A DNA stretch of 64,000 nucleotides from Candidatus Kuenenia stuttgartensis (lineage in GTDB: Bacteria > Planctomycetota > Planctomycetia > Planctomycetales > Planctomycetaceae). The position numbers and the translations under genes are program-made. The number at the start of each line of letters is the position of its first letter. Within the stretch, counting starts at the first letter, position 1. Where the stretch lies: NCBI GenBank assembly GCA_945904015.1, contig CAMDPK010000017.1, forward strand, positions 1 through 64,000, written 5' to 3'. The notes below the pieces were generated by a model. That model was not told the DNA's origin. It did no database searches and saw only the letters and a program-made list of their open reading frames with translations. Of the stretch, positions 43,237 through 52,268 are shown piece by piece.

Positions 43237-46043
43237 ACGCCGCAATTCTTCAACGTCTGATCTGGAAAGAGTACCGCTTCCTGCGTTCGTTCTGGCTATC
43301 GACGCTGCTGCTCGCAGTCGGTGCGAGTGTCGGTGCTTGCTATTTGTGGAAGTGGTTCAATCACCGAATGCCAACCGGCGAAGATTTCTTTTTTCTCGCC
43401 ACCGTCGCCGGTTGCCTGTATTCGCTGGGCGTTGGCAGCATGTCGTTCGCAACAGAACACGAGTTATCGACCGTTGATTTCCTCCGTCGGCTGCCTCTGG
43501 ATGCGAGACATCTTCTGGTCTCAAAAGTCGCCGCGGCAGTGCTCAGCCTTGTTGGGCTGAAACTGGTGCTGTGGTTTGTGGCCAGTCTGTTTTGGATGGT
43601 CACGCAGGGACAAATCGACGTTCAATCGGTGTGGATCATCTGGTCGCGCGGCTTGTTGGTTGAGCTGGAATTCTTTGCGTGGGGAGCCGTTTGTTCGTTG
43701 CTGTCTCGACAGCCGCTGCTGACGATCACTTTGAGCGTCGGACTGCATTCCTTGCTGGTTCACATCTTGTTGCCGAATCTGCTGCCACACGCTGAATTGT
43801 GGGGCATTCTGCCCGGCTATGAACGGGCCATGCTGGGCCGAGCGATGTTTGCCGTGCTCCTGCTGGCAACGCTGACAGTGCTCTCGGAAAAATGGATTCG
43901 ATCCGCTGAGCCTCTGTCGCTCGCTCCGGCTTGGTGGAAGCGATTTTCGGTTCGGCCGCGCGTGAATCAGGATCGCTGGCTCGCGGGGAAATCCTCGGCC
44001 ACGCTGATCGGCCAACTCGCTCGTTTGAGTTGGCTGCAATGGCGGCAATCGCGAAGTCTCTGGACGGCCTTGGGAATCCCGTTCGTTCTGGGCGGTATTT
44101 GGAAGTGGTCTCGTCTCTTGCGGCACGACGAGCTCAACGTGCTGTTCGTGGTCTCGACCGGCCTTTTGTGTATTGGCTTGGGTGTGAGCGTCTTTCACGG
44201 CGAGCAAGTTCGCAATCGCTTTCGCTTTTTCACCGAACGGGGCATCAATCCGGCACGAGTCTGGTGGGGACATCTGCTTGTGTCGCTGTTGCCACTGGCC
44301 GTTGCCGTCACCGGATATTTGTTGGTTCTCGTCCCCGAAATGTTCCCTGGGTTTCCGTCCGGGGCACAGCCGCAAGTCTTTGAGCGTTACGTCCAGCCTG
44401 TGGTACTTTCGATGATCACTGCTTTCGCAACCGCTCAATTGATGGGACTCTTGTTGCGCAACGCGCTCGTGGCCAGCGCAGCCACGCTGGTCGCGTTGAT
44501 CATCCAAGGAGTTTGGTTCGGCATCTTGATGGGTTGGAGTTTTATCGATCTCGATACGCAACTGGTCATTGGTTGTCTAGGTTTCGTTCCGTTGCCTCTG
44601 AGTTGGCTATGGATCAGCCGTTGGTACGCGGGCCACTGGATTCTGGAACGGCAGAGCCGGGCAGTTCGCGTCCGGCTGTGTGCGTGCTTCCTCGTGCCGT
44701 GGCTGCTGGCCTCGTGCGGAATCATGGCGTTTCGTGTCTTGGAGGTTCCGGGAATCGGCGTCGAACCACCGACTCGCGAAGAATTGCTGACGCTCAACGA
44801 CGAAGAGCGGCAGACGGCTGCGATGTATCAAGCGGTGCATGATGCAATTCATCCGCCAGTTTCGAAGGCTGTGATGACGGACCAATTGCAAGTTTCCGGT
44901 GACGATCCCATTCAGGCAGTACACGACCTGATCGCCGCACGGGATCTGGCGATCGAGAATCGACTGCAAGAGTCTGCCGAACTGGTTGAAGATTTAATGA
45001 CCGCGTCACTCCGCCCCGTGGGGGCGATTGCCGGTGATCCCGCTCAGCAACGGCGAACCGTCGATTTGTTGTTCCGAGCGATCGTCGCGGCGGAGCATCA
45101 AGCCGGCGAAGCGAAGGATTGGCCTCGCTCGCTGGAGTTGTGTTCGACGGCCATGCGAGTTCTGAATCACTGGCGACACAGCGGAAGTTGCGCCGACAAC
45201 ATGTCGAGTCGTGATTATGAGCGGCGTGTGTTGGACCTTCTTAGGCAGCGACTGGCAACAGTCACGCTCACGGCTGACCAATACCGCAGCGTGGCTCGCC
45301 AAGTCGCGTCTTGGGACCAGTCGTTCTTCACGTCCACATTCCCTCGCAACTGTGGTTGGAGCTACCGTGAAGCCATTGACCTTCTGCGAAGCGGTAGGCA
45401 ACCGATGGAAGCGTCTGGATGGGAAGCGAGAAGGGTTATTGAAGACGCTTGGTTGCGGCGATGGTTGCCCGGTGAAACAACTCGTGCTGACCGGCTGTTG
45501 CGGCTCGAATATGCGCTCGCGCGAACCGATCCCTGGCGCGATCAGAGTCAAATGATCGGCGGTCAATCAGTCGTCGCACGACTGAATCAAGTGACAGCGC
45601 TGCGCTGGAAAACTCCCATTGTGCCAGCGCTCATTGGAAACGTTGCGACGCATGGGGAATGGTCAGGAACAACGTTCGCATTGCAGCTCGCCCCCATTTC
45701 CGCTCGGAATCTCGTCCTGCGAACGTGGCTGGAATTGCAGGCTCTGAAGATCGAGCTGGGCGAATGGCCTGCGTCGCTGGACAGCTTGCAGAAACAAGAC
45801 CCGTATGGCGACTGGATCGAATACCGACCTCGCGGCGTTTTGGAAACAACAGCACTGGGACCAATCGTTGTTCGCGGATTGAGTTCCGAAAAGCTCGAAC
45901 TGCACGGCGACGAGCCCTGTCTCGTCTATTTCCGCCAAGCACAACATCGAATGCCCTTGCCGGAAGCCCTCATCTCCAGAAAGAACGACGACGACCGCCG
46001 CTCGTTGGCGGGCAGCCTGCTCGTCGAACTGCTCGACAAATGA
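43233..46043 (+). CDS. ABC-2 type permease with large C-terminal extension
   Basis: A 936-residue membrane protein overlapping the ATPase gene by four bases. The N-terminal half (to about residue 500) has around twelve hydrophobic segments: the first is WLSTLLLAVGASVGACYLW, others include LGIPFVLGGIW and HLLVSLLPLAVAVTGYLLVL. This resembles two ABC-2 permease halves fused in one chain. From about 510 on the protein is soluble, with PPTREELLTLNDEERQTAAM and LELCSTAMRVLNHWRHSGS, and ends LAGSLLVELLDK. This extension of about 420 residues is unlike ordinary ABC-2 permeases (250-400 residues) and is probably outside the membrane. Function of the extension unknown. Confidence 0.8.
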   Translation: MNAAILQRLIWKEYRFLRSFWLSTLLLAVGASVGACYLWKWFNHRMPTGEDFFFLATVAGCLYSLGVGSMSFATEHELSTVDFLRRLPLDARHLLVSKVAAAVLSLVGLKLVLWFVASLFWMVTQGQIDVQSVWIIWSRGLLVELEFFAWGAVCSLLSRQPLLTITLSVGLHSLLVHILLPNLLPHAELWGILPGYERAMLGRAMFAVLLLATLTVLSEKWIRSAEPLSLAPAWWKRFSVRPRVNQDRWLAGKSSATLIGQLARLSWLQWRQSRSLWTALGIPFVLGGIWKWSRLLRHDELNVLFVVSTGLLCIGLGVSVFHGEQVRNRFRFFTERGINPARVWWGHLLVSLLPLAVAVTGYLLVLVPEMFPGFPSGAQPQVFERYVQPVVLSMITAFATAQLMGLLLRNALVASAATLVALIIQGVWFGILMGWSFIDLDTQLVIGCLGFVPLPLSWLWISRWYAGHWILERQSRAVRVRLCACFLVPWLLASCGIMAFRVLEVPGIGVEPPTREELLTLNDEERQTAAMYQAVHDAIHPPVSKAVMTDQLQVSGDDPIQAVHDLIAARDLAIENRLQESAELVEDLMTASLRPVGAIAGDPAQQRRTVDLLFRAIVAAEHQAGEAKDWPRSLELCSTAMRVLNHWRHSGSCADNMSSRDYERRVLDLLRQRLATVTLTADQYRSVARQVASWDQSFFTSTFPRNCGWSYREAIDLLRSGRQPMEASGWEARRVIEDAWLRRWLPGETTRADRLLRLEYALARTDPWRDQSQMIGGQSVVARLNQVTALRWKTPIVPALIGNVATHGEWSGTTFALQLAPISARNLVLRTWLELQALKIELGEWPASLDSLQKQDPYGDWIEYRPRGVLETTALGPIVVRGLSSEKLELHGDEPCLVYFRQAQHRMPLPEALISRKNDDDRRSLAGSLLVELLDK

Positions 46044-46160
46044 CCTAAATGCTGAAACGGATCTCGTCGCCGCCACCGATGACGGCTTCATTGCCTTCGG
46101 TGCGGAACTGTCGACAAGCGACAGACTCTTTGCGGCCAGTCCTCGGTGAACTCACGAAAC

Positions 46161-46198
46161 GCGAATGCCGCAGTGACTTCAATCACTGCGGCATTCGC
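46161..46198. terminator. Strong hairpin between convergent genes
   Basis: GCGAATGCCGCAGTGA (46161-46176) pairs perfectly with TCACTGCGGCATTCGC (46183-46198), with a 6-nt loop. It lies between the permease (plus) and the pyrophosphatase (minus), so it may terminate both. A T-rich tail is weak on either side. Confidence 0.6.
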
Positions 46199-46232
46199 TA
46201 CCAAAAGGAAATCGCTCTGGTCGTGTTGTCGA

Positions 46233-48926
46233 TCAAATCTTCTTCGGAATTCGCATGGAGTAGAACGAACGCCAGACGAAGACCAGCGAGATGGCCAACA
46301 TCACGACGCCGATGTACGGCGTGTAGTTGGTCGTGTTGTTGGCGTCTGCGGCGTGCTTGAACTCCAACGCGATCTCCACCGCCAGCAACCCGAACAGGGT
46401 CGAGAACTTGATGATCGGGTTGAGCGCGACCGAGGTCGTGTCCTTGAACGGATCGCCGACGGTGTCGCCGACGACGGTGGCCTCGTGCAGCGGCGTTCCC
46501 TTTTCTTTCAGATCGACTTCGACGTACTTCTTGGCGTTGTCCCACGATCCGCCGGCGTTGGCCATGAAGATCGCTTGGAACAGACCGAACACCGCGATCG
46601 AGATCAGGTACGCCACGAAGAAGTTCGGATCGAAGAACGCGAACGCCAGCGTGATCGTCATCAGAGCGATGAAGATGTTCCACATCCCCTTTTGAGCGTA
46701 CTGGGTACAGATGCGGACGACGGTGATCGAGTCTTCGAGGTCGGCCTCCTTCTTGGTGAGGTCCATATTCTTCTTAATGTATTCGACCGCTTGGTAAGCC
46801 CCGGTGGTCACCGCTTGCATCGACGCGCCGGAGAACCAGTAAATCACCGCGCCGCCACAAATGAAGCCCAGCAGCACGGGGGCATCGGTCAGGCTCAGGT
46901 GCAGCAGGCCGGCTTTCTCCAGCAGCAAGATGATCGAGAAGATCATCGTGGTCGCACCGACCACGGCAGTGCCGATCAGTACCGGCTTGGCGGTCGCTTT
47001 GAACGTGTTTCCGGCGGAGTCATTAGATTCCAAGAAGTGCTTGCCGAGTTCAAAATTCGGCACGAAGCCGAAGTCGCGCTCGATCTCTTCTTTGATGCCA
47101 GGGATGTGCTCGGTCTGAGCGAGTTCAAACACCGACTGAGCGTTGTCCGTCACCGGGCCGTAACTATCGACGGCGATCGTGACCGGGCCCATGCACAGGA
47201 AACCGAAGGCAACAAGTCCGAAAGCGAACACCGAGGCATGAGCCGGATCTCCCATGAGGAAGCCCAATCCCAGCAAGCTGACAAAGTACGCACCTGTCAT
47301 CAAACCCGCCATCAGCATCCCGGTCCAAAATGCGCTGAAGTTGCCAGCGACCAAGCCAGAGAGAATCGTCAGAGATGCTCCCCCTTCGCGGGACGCGGTC
47401 ACGATCTCATGGACGTGCTTGGAATGCGAACTGGTGAAGACCTTCGTGAATTCGGGAACCAGCACAGCGGCCAGCGTTCCGAAACTGATGATGCTGGCAA
47501 GCTGCCACCAGAGTCCCTTGATGTTCTCGGGATCAACCCCTGTCACGGACAGATCGCGGATCAGCAGCCAGCTCATTCCGAACGACGTTGTGATGCACAG
47601 CATCGAGGCGATCCAAATCAAGCGGGTCAGCGGTTGTTCAAAATCGAATTCTTTCAGACCTTTGTACTTCGCCTCGGAGATCGCCTGGTTGATGAAGTAC
47701 GAGGCTCCGGACATGAAGTCCATCAGGAATCGCATCGCGAAAATCCAGACGATCAGCTTGGCCTGAATCTCAATGCTCGGTACGGCCAGCGTGATGAACG
47801 AGATCAGCGCGACGCCGGTCACGCCGTAGGTTTCAAAGCCGTCGGCCGTCGGGCCGACCGAGTCACCCGCGTTGTCGCCGGTGCAGTCGGCGATCACACC
47901 GGGATTGCGCGGATCATCTTCCTTGACGTTGAAGACGATCTTCATCAGATCGGAACCGATATCGGCGATCTTCGTGAAGATGCCACCGGCGATTCGCAGA
48001 GCCGACGCACCCAGCGATTCGCCGATCGCGAAGCCGAGGAAGCAGATGCCGACTACTTGACGATCCACGAACAACAGGATGACCACCATCATGACTAGTT
48101 CGAGCGAGATCAGAAACAACCCGATCGACATGCCCGCTCGGAGCGGGATGTTGACGACGTCCCACGGCACACCGCGCAGAGCAGCGAAAGCCGTGCGACA
48201 GTTGGCGTACGTGTTGACTCGGATGCCGTAGTACGCGACGCAGTACGAGCCCCCCATGCCCACGACGGCAAAGAACAGGACCAACAGCACCTTTTTGATT
48301 GGATCAATCGGCTCCGGGGCGGCGGTCACGGTGATCGTGTCGCTATTCGCCGTCCATTGTTCGGGGGTCACAGCCGTCTGGAGCTTCGCGAGGAACTCGG
48401 CTTTGTTGGCAGCCTTCTGGCCCTTCACGGTTTCGAGGGCTTTGAGAACATCCTCCGGGACTTTCTCCAAACGTAATTCTTGAACCGTGCGATCCGTCAG
48501 TTCCATCTCGCCCGAGTGGCCGAAGCCGAGCAAGTAATAGGAGATCGCCGCTGCGATCAGCACAAAAAGCATCAGCAGGAACTTACCCTGCTGGATGAGG
48601 TACGTCTTGCACGTCTGAAAGATGATCTCGGCCACGTTGAGCATCGAGTTATGCGCGGGCAGCTTGTGAATCTGCATCCGCAGATAAATGCTGATCCCCA
48701 GCGTGAAGCAGATGACGAACGAACCGTAGAAGAGCAGGTTAAACGCACTGATGCCTCCCAAAGTGTCGAACGTTCCCGCTCGCAAATTGGGGATCGCCAA
48801 ATCCGCTTCGCTCGCCGGAAGTGCGGTCGCGGTCAGCAGCAGCACCGCCAGGCAAAAGAGGATTGGCTTCAAGCTCCGCAGAGCAACATCCACCGAGGCC
48901 AGCAACGCGACGCCAATTCGCTTCAT
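46233..48926 (-). CDS. hppA: Membrane-bound proton-translocating pyrophosphatase, divergent type
   Basis: This integral membrane enzyme couples pyrophosphate hydrolysis to ion pumping. From ATG 48926 (GGAGTGAGGGA upstream) it has 897 residues, longer than the usual 660-770. Metal and substrate residues are kept: GGIFTKIADIGSDLMK, EDDPRNPGVIADCTGDNAGD, VDSYGPVTDNAQSVFEL, GGSWDNAKKYVE and VVGDTVGDPFKD. The canonical DVGADLVGKVE stretch is altered (DIGSDLMKIVF). The GNTFKA motif has the lysine linked to K+ independence. A charged insert of about 75 residues follows GFGHSGEMELTD. These traits suggest the divergent, K+-independent H+-pumping subfamily. Proton rather than sodium pumping is inferred. 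Confidence 0.92.
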   Translation of the reverse strand: MKRIGVALLASVDVALRSLKPILFCLAVLLLTATALPASEADLAIPNLRAGTFDTLGGISAFNLLFYGSFVICFTLGISIYLRMQIHKLPAHNSMLNVAEIIFQTCKTYLIQQGKFLLMLFVLIAAAISYYLLGFGHSGEMELTDRTVQELRLEKVPEDVLKALETVKGQKAANKAEFLAKLQTAVTPEQWTANSDTITVTAAPEPIDPIKKVLLVLFFAVVGMGGSYCVAYYGIRVNTYANCRTAFAALRGVPWDVVNIPLRAGMSIGLFLISLELVMMVVILLFVDRQVVGICFLGFAIGESLGASALRIAGGIFTKIADIGSDLMKIVFNVKEDDPRNPGVIADCTGDNAGDSVGPTADGFETYGVTGVALISFITLAVPSIEIQAKLIVWIFAMRFLMDFMSGASYFINQAISEAKYKGLKEFDFEQPLTRLIWIASMLCITTSFGMSWLLIRDLSVTGVDPENIKGLWWQLASIISFGTLAAVLVPEFTKVFTSSHSKHVHEIVTASREGGASLTILSGLVAGNFSAFWTGMLMAGLMTGAYFVSLLGLGFLMGDPAHASVFAFGLVAFGFLCMGPVTIAVDSYGPVTDNAQSVFELAQTEHIPGIKEEIERDFGFVPNFELGKHFLESNDSAGNTFKATAKPVLIGTAVVGATTMIFSIILLLEKAGLLHLSLTDAPVLLGFICGGAVIYWFSGASMQAVTTGAYQAVEYIKKNMDLTKKEADLEDSITVVRICTQYAQKGMWNIFIALMTITLAFAFFDPNFFVAYLISIAVFGLFQAIFMANAGGSWDNAKKYVEVDLKEKGTPLHEATVVGDTVGDPFKDTTSVALNPIIKFSTLFGLLAVEIALEFKHAADANNTTNYTPYIGVVMLAISLVFVWRSFYSMRIPKKI

Positions 48927-49301
48927 GGTTCCCTCACTCCTTGAAGGCCGATTCTTGGAACAAATTCCGTGGCGAGAAGAATCGCCGAACGCTCTCCGTT
49001 GGCCTCCGCGAGTTTCATCCGTCAGCCGCGACAATCGACCGCTCTGCCGCCGCCACGACGAAACTCCAGCCTGAACAGGCCGGGGATTCTAGGGGGTTTC
49101 ATCGGAGCAACAAGAGACCATCAAGGGGTCGGGAGTCTTTTTCTGTTTGGGCAAATGGCGCTCGGAAATCATCTGGAGAATTGAGCGATCGGTAGGGTGG
49201 GACCAGCGCAGCGCCGGCCCATCAAAACTTTGTGAATTGGTGGGCCGGCGCTGCGCTGGTCCCACCCTACGATTTGAAAAATGGCAGCCGCTCTCTCGCG
49301 C
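48927..49301. other. 375-bp gap with a palindromic element; hppA leader
   Basis: No gene is visible. Next to hppA lies the leader with the ribosome site. At 49192-49221 and 49241-49270 there is a perfect 30-bp inverted repeat (GTAGGGTGGGACCAGCGCAG and on), listed separately. A promoter for the minus-strand hppA is expected around 48950-49050 but no confident -35/-10 pair was found. Confidence 0.6.
49192..49270. repeat. Palindromic element, perfect 30-bp arms
   Basis: Arms 49192-49221 and 49241-49270 are exact inverted copies, with a 19-bp loop. The core is GACCAGCGCAGCGCCGGCCC. It lies between hppA and the following minus-strand gene. Confidence 0.94.
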
Positions 49302-51317
49302 TCACGCCTTGCGGATGAAGTGCGCCGCGTAGCTGCGGACTTGTTTGCCGTTGAGCACATGCACGATTCGGAGTTGCTGAATCGTCTCCTGGCTGAAGCG
49401 GCCGAGCGGGACGTGGATCAGTTTCTTGCCGTGCTTCTTGGCGAGCCGTCGCCAGCCGGGACCGGGGGGCGATTCGCTGAGCACAGCAATGTGCCGGCAT
49501 TCGCTGTGGACACAGGCGGCGGCGAGCAGTCGCTCTTCCATCGTATCGGTGAAGTCGAATTGCGGGTTGCTCCAAACTTCTGGGATCGGACGGGGTGGGA
49601 ATAGGAACATCGCGCCGCCGTAGCTGGCGGCTCCAATGCCGGGACCGACCATCTCGCGGCCGAAGTCGGTCGCGAACAACGCCAGCGTCGATTCGTCGTG
49701 ATGCTCGGCCATCCAAGTGATTCGCCACGGATAGTCGCGCGGGTCGGCCGGCGAATCGAAAAACATCAGCACGCAATCGAGCGTCCCGCGCGTCGGCGGG
49801 CAGACCTTCACGTACAACTCGCCGGTGTGCCAGTTCCGCAGCGTTTCGCGAATGTCGAGTCCGTCCTTCAGACTCGTCGAAAACTTTTCGGTGCGCACGA
49901 GGTCCGCACCCAGCATTGCCAATGCGGCCTCTTTGACGTGCGTGCGAAATTTTTCGATGGCGACATCCTCTTCCGGCCACGAGCACTGATGAAACGGATT
50001 CCAGCGCTGCCGCCATTGATCCTGATCGATCTTCGGAGCCTTCGGCTTGAGTTCCAGCGACCGCCAGACAATCGCCTGTCCCGGCAAGCGACTCTTCATG
50101 CGCACGACATCGCCATCCGGAAGCTGCGCGACGCCGTTGGTCATCCGTAGTTGCTGCTCCTGGCGAGCGGAGGGTGTCAACCCTCCGAGTTGTGTCGAGT
50201 CATTGACTTGGGAATCGCCCGGCCCTTGGTTGCTCGGAGGGTTGACACCCTCCGCTCGCCAATCAATTTGGTTGTATTCGTACTCTCGCGCCACCTCGGC
50301 CAGCGTGATTGCGAACTGGTCGCCGGCGATTTGCTTGGCGGCAAGGATCAGCGAATACAAATCGGGCGTCATGCGACGTTCGATCAGGCACAGGTTGCGG
50401 ACGTAATGCAGAAACGTTCGCAGCGTCTTGGGAGTGATCTTGCGCGCTCGCGATTTCAGCTCGTGGCGATAACGGTCGCGAGTCGCCAGCAGCAGCGCTT
50501 TCACCCCGTCGATCGACAAGTTCTCGTCGTCGTCCAGCGACTGCCGAGCTTGCTCGTACAAGCCGGTGATGAACGGCAGCTCGCCGAGCCAAAAGAGATG
50601 CGTGAGCGGATCGTTGACGTAGGTCTCCGTTGACTCCACGTCGTCGTTCTCGGCGAGATCCTCACGTCGGTCGTGATAGGCGTCTTTGACCCACGGCCAG
50701 TCCATCATCGAACAGACGAAGAGAATCCGCTCATGTCGCCGCTCGAGTTCGCGCAGCCGATTCGCCATCCAGACGACACGCGCCTCCGGCTGTCCTTCGG
50801 GGATGCGCGGCACGGTCGGCATCAACGCCGCCGCGAAACGGTCGATCGACACCTGCTTGACCGGATACGGATCGGGATAAAACGCCGCGAGGCTGACGAA
50901 GTTGGCTGTTTCGACATCGATGAACGCTCGCGGCATCCGTTCTTGCAGAGCGATCCGCAGCGCGGCGATCACCGGCTGACAGGGATCAATCGGCACATAA
51001 CTGCACGATTTCAATTCGTCCTGGCCGTCCGACCGCGATGCGAACGCATCTGCCGCCAACTCGTCTTCGCTTTCGCTTCCATCCGGTTGCCAACTCTCGA
51101 ACGACAATGGCTCGGGCTGCACGACCAGCGACAAGCTCGGCAGCTCGGCGACCGCCTCCTCGACTTGCTCCTGAAACGATGGAGGCAGCGGCACCGCCAG
51201 ACAATCAAACTCCTGAGCCAGCATCACGCGGCGGACTTCAATGGCGAAATCCCCGCTGCCGTGGATCACCGGCAACACCCAAATGCGGTCACTGAGTTGC
51301 AAGAAGTTCGAGAGCAT
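49302..51317 (-). CDS. Large protein of unknown function with in-frame palindromic insert
   Basis: A 671-residue soluble protein from ATG 51317 (MLSNFLQLSDRIWVLPVIHG). The N-terminal part, with VIHGSGDFAIEVRRVML then FDCLAVPLPPSFQEQV, faintly recalls TraB/EreA-like folds, but I cannot assign a family. ERHERILFVCSMMDWPWVKD near residue 200 and the C-terminal half (GWRRLAKKHGKKLIHVPLG at the end) look well conserved in style, with no signal peptide. Residues about 353-386 are encoded by a complete 99-bp palindromic element (50162-50260) and form a Gly/Pro/Asn-rich stretch. It is divergent from the small gene at 51339 with a 21-bp gap. Confidence 0.7.
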   Translation of the reverse strand: MLSNFLQLSDRIWVLPVIHGSGDFAIEVRRVMLAQEFDCLAVPLPPSFQEQVEEAVAELPSLSLVVQPEPLSFESWQPDGSESEDELAADAFASRSDGQDELKSCSYVPIDPCQPVIAALRIALQERMPRAFIDVETANFVSLAAFYPDPYPVKQVSIDRFAAALMPTVPRIPEGQPEARVVWMANRLRELERRHERILFVCSMMDWPWVKDAYHDRREDLAENDDVESTETYVNDPLTHLFWLGELPFITGLYEQARQSLDDDENLSIDGVKALLLATRDRYRHELKSRARKITPKTLRTFLHYVRNLCLIERRMTPDLYSLILAAKQIAGDQFAITLAEVAREYEYNQIDWRAEGVNPPSNQGPGDSQVNDSTQLGGLTPSARQEQQLRMTNGVAQLPDGDVVRMKSRLPGQAIVWRSLELKPKAPKIDQDQWRQRWNPFHQCSWPEEDVAIEKFRTHVKEAALAMLGADLVRTEKFSTSLKDGLDIRETLRNWHTGELYVKVCPPTRGTLDCVLMFFDSPADPRDYPWRITWMAEHHDESTLALFATDFGREMVGPGIGAASYGGAMFLFPPRPIPEVWSNPQFDFTDTMEERLLAAACVHSECRHIAVLSESPPGPGWRRLAKKHGKKLIHVPLGRFSQETIQQLRIVHVLNGKQVRSYAAHFIRKA
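50162..50260. repeat. Palindromic element inside a coding region, perfect 28-bp arms
   Basis: Arms 50162-50189 and 50233-50260 are exact inverted copies of the family at 3788 and 18156; the loop is 43 bp. Total length 99 bp equals 33 codons, and the host gene reads straight through. Confidence 0.96.
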
Positions 51318-51338
51318 CGAAGCCTGAGCTCTGTTACG

Positions 51339-51626
51339 ATGACGCCCATGTTGGACGCGCCAAAACAGAATTGGAAACGGTACGCAGAATTGTGCGAAGC
51401 TGAGCACACCCGTTGGCTACGCAGCCTGACGGTTCAGCAGTCCTGGGAACTGTATCGTTCGCTGTTTGACTTCGCCTCGCAATTGAGCGACGGCAAATCC
51501 CCTGATCCCGTGGCGGTGCAGCGACGTTGGGAAGAGAAGCTGGCGAACCGCCAACGCTTGGTCGCCGCCTTCGCAAAATTGGACGAGTGGCGACGTGACA
51601 AACGATCTAACAAAAACGCTGGCTGA
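51339..51626 (+). CDS. Small hypothetical protein upstream of a nucleotidyltransferase
   Basis: A 95-residue, mostly helical, charged protein (ATG 51339; ATG 51348 is equally possible). Segments are NWKRYAELCEAEHTRWLRSL, QQSWELYRSLFDFASQL and RRWEEKLANRQRLVAAFAKL. It overlaps the next gene by 32 bp, so the two are translationally coupled. Small helical proteins paired with minimal nucleotidyltransferases often form toxin-antitoxin systems, and that is a reasonable guess here; it does not show the HEPN RxxxxH motif. No family recognised. Confidence 0.65.
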   Translation: MTPMLDAPKQNWKRYAELCEAEHTRWLRSLTVQQSWELYRSLFDFASQLSDGKSPDPVAVQRRWEEKLANRQRLVAAFAKLDEWRRDKRSNKNAG

Positions 51627-52182
51627 TCTGACGACGTGGTTGCGACGCGAAGAGGTGGCGTTCGCGGTCATTGGAGGCTTGGCCGTGGGGGTTCGCGGCG
51701 AGCCTCGATTCACGGCGGACGTCGATGTCGTCGTTGGCCTGGATTTGGACGACGCCCTCCAGTTGGTGGACCGGTTGTCCGACAGTCCCTTTCAGCCGTT
51801 GTTTCCCGATGTCGCCGAAGTGGTGCGGACTTCGTTCATCTTGCCGCTGCGTCATCTCGCCACCGGTGTCAGGGTCGATGTCGCGATCGGACTTTCCGGA
51901 TTTGAGCGGCAACTCCTGGCTCGCGCCGACGAGGTCACGATTGCGGGCTTCACCGCGCCGGTGGCCACCGCCGAGGATTTGATCCTGATGAAACTCCTGG
52001 CCAGTCGCCCGCGCGACACCGATGACGCCGAGAAGCTCACCCAAAAACATGGTCCCAGTCTCGACTGGAATTACCTCATTGCAACCGCCCAGCAATTGGA
52101 CGAAGCGCTCGCCTTAGACGTGACGACTCCGCTGCAACAACTCCGCGATCGTCATGCGCCGAATTCTTCTGCCACATCTTGA
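51595..52182 (+). CDS. Nucleotidyltransferase-fold protein (MNT/AbiEii-like)
   Basis: A 195-residue protein from GTG 51595. The fold signature is AVIGGLAVGVRGEPRFTADV with DVDVVV right after, giving the GG and two metal aspartates; the third carboxylate is probably in TGVRVDVAIGLSGFE. Later AEDLILMKLLASRPRDTDDA matches the helix conserved in AbiEii/DUF1814-type and related proteins. Such proteins serve as antitoxins or toxins that transfer nucleotides to proteins or tRNA. The overlapping upstream gene is the likely partner. Confidence 0.75.
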   Translation: MTNDLTKTLADLTTWLRREEVAFAVIGGLAVGVRGEPRFTADVDVVVGLDLDDALQLVDRLSDSPFQPLFPDVAEVVRTSFILPLRHLATGVRVDVAIGLSGFERQLLARADEVTIAGFTAPVATAEDLILMKLLASRPRDTDDAEKLTQKHGPSLDWNYLIATAQQLDEALALDVTTPLQQLRDRHAPNSSATS

Positions 52183-52268
52183 GTTTAGTCAACGCCTTGG
52201 CCGTTGATCACCGGGCGCGGTATCAATCCCGGCTCGACCGACCAATTCCCGTCAGCGAGATTCTCGCC

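Noticed and set aside
46146-48098. 650-codon plus-strand frame opposite hppA
   Set aside because: hppA motifs on the minus strand are unmistakable; this frame is highly charged (RDRDQ-rich), typical of an antisense shadow.
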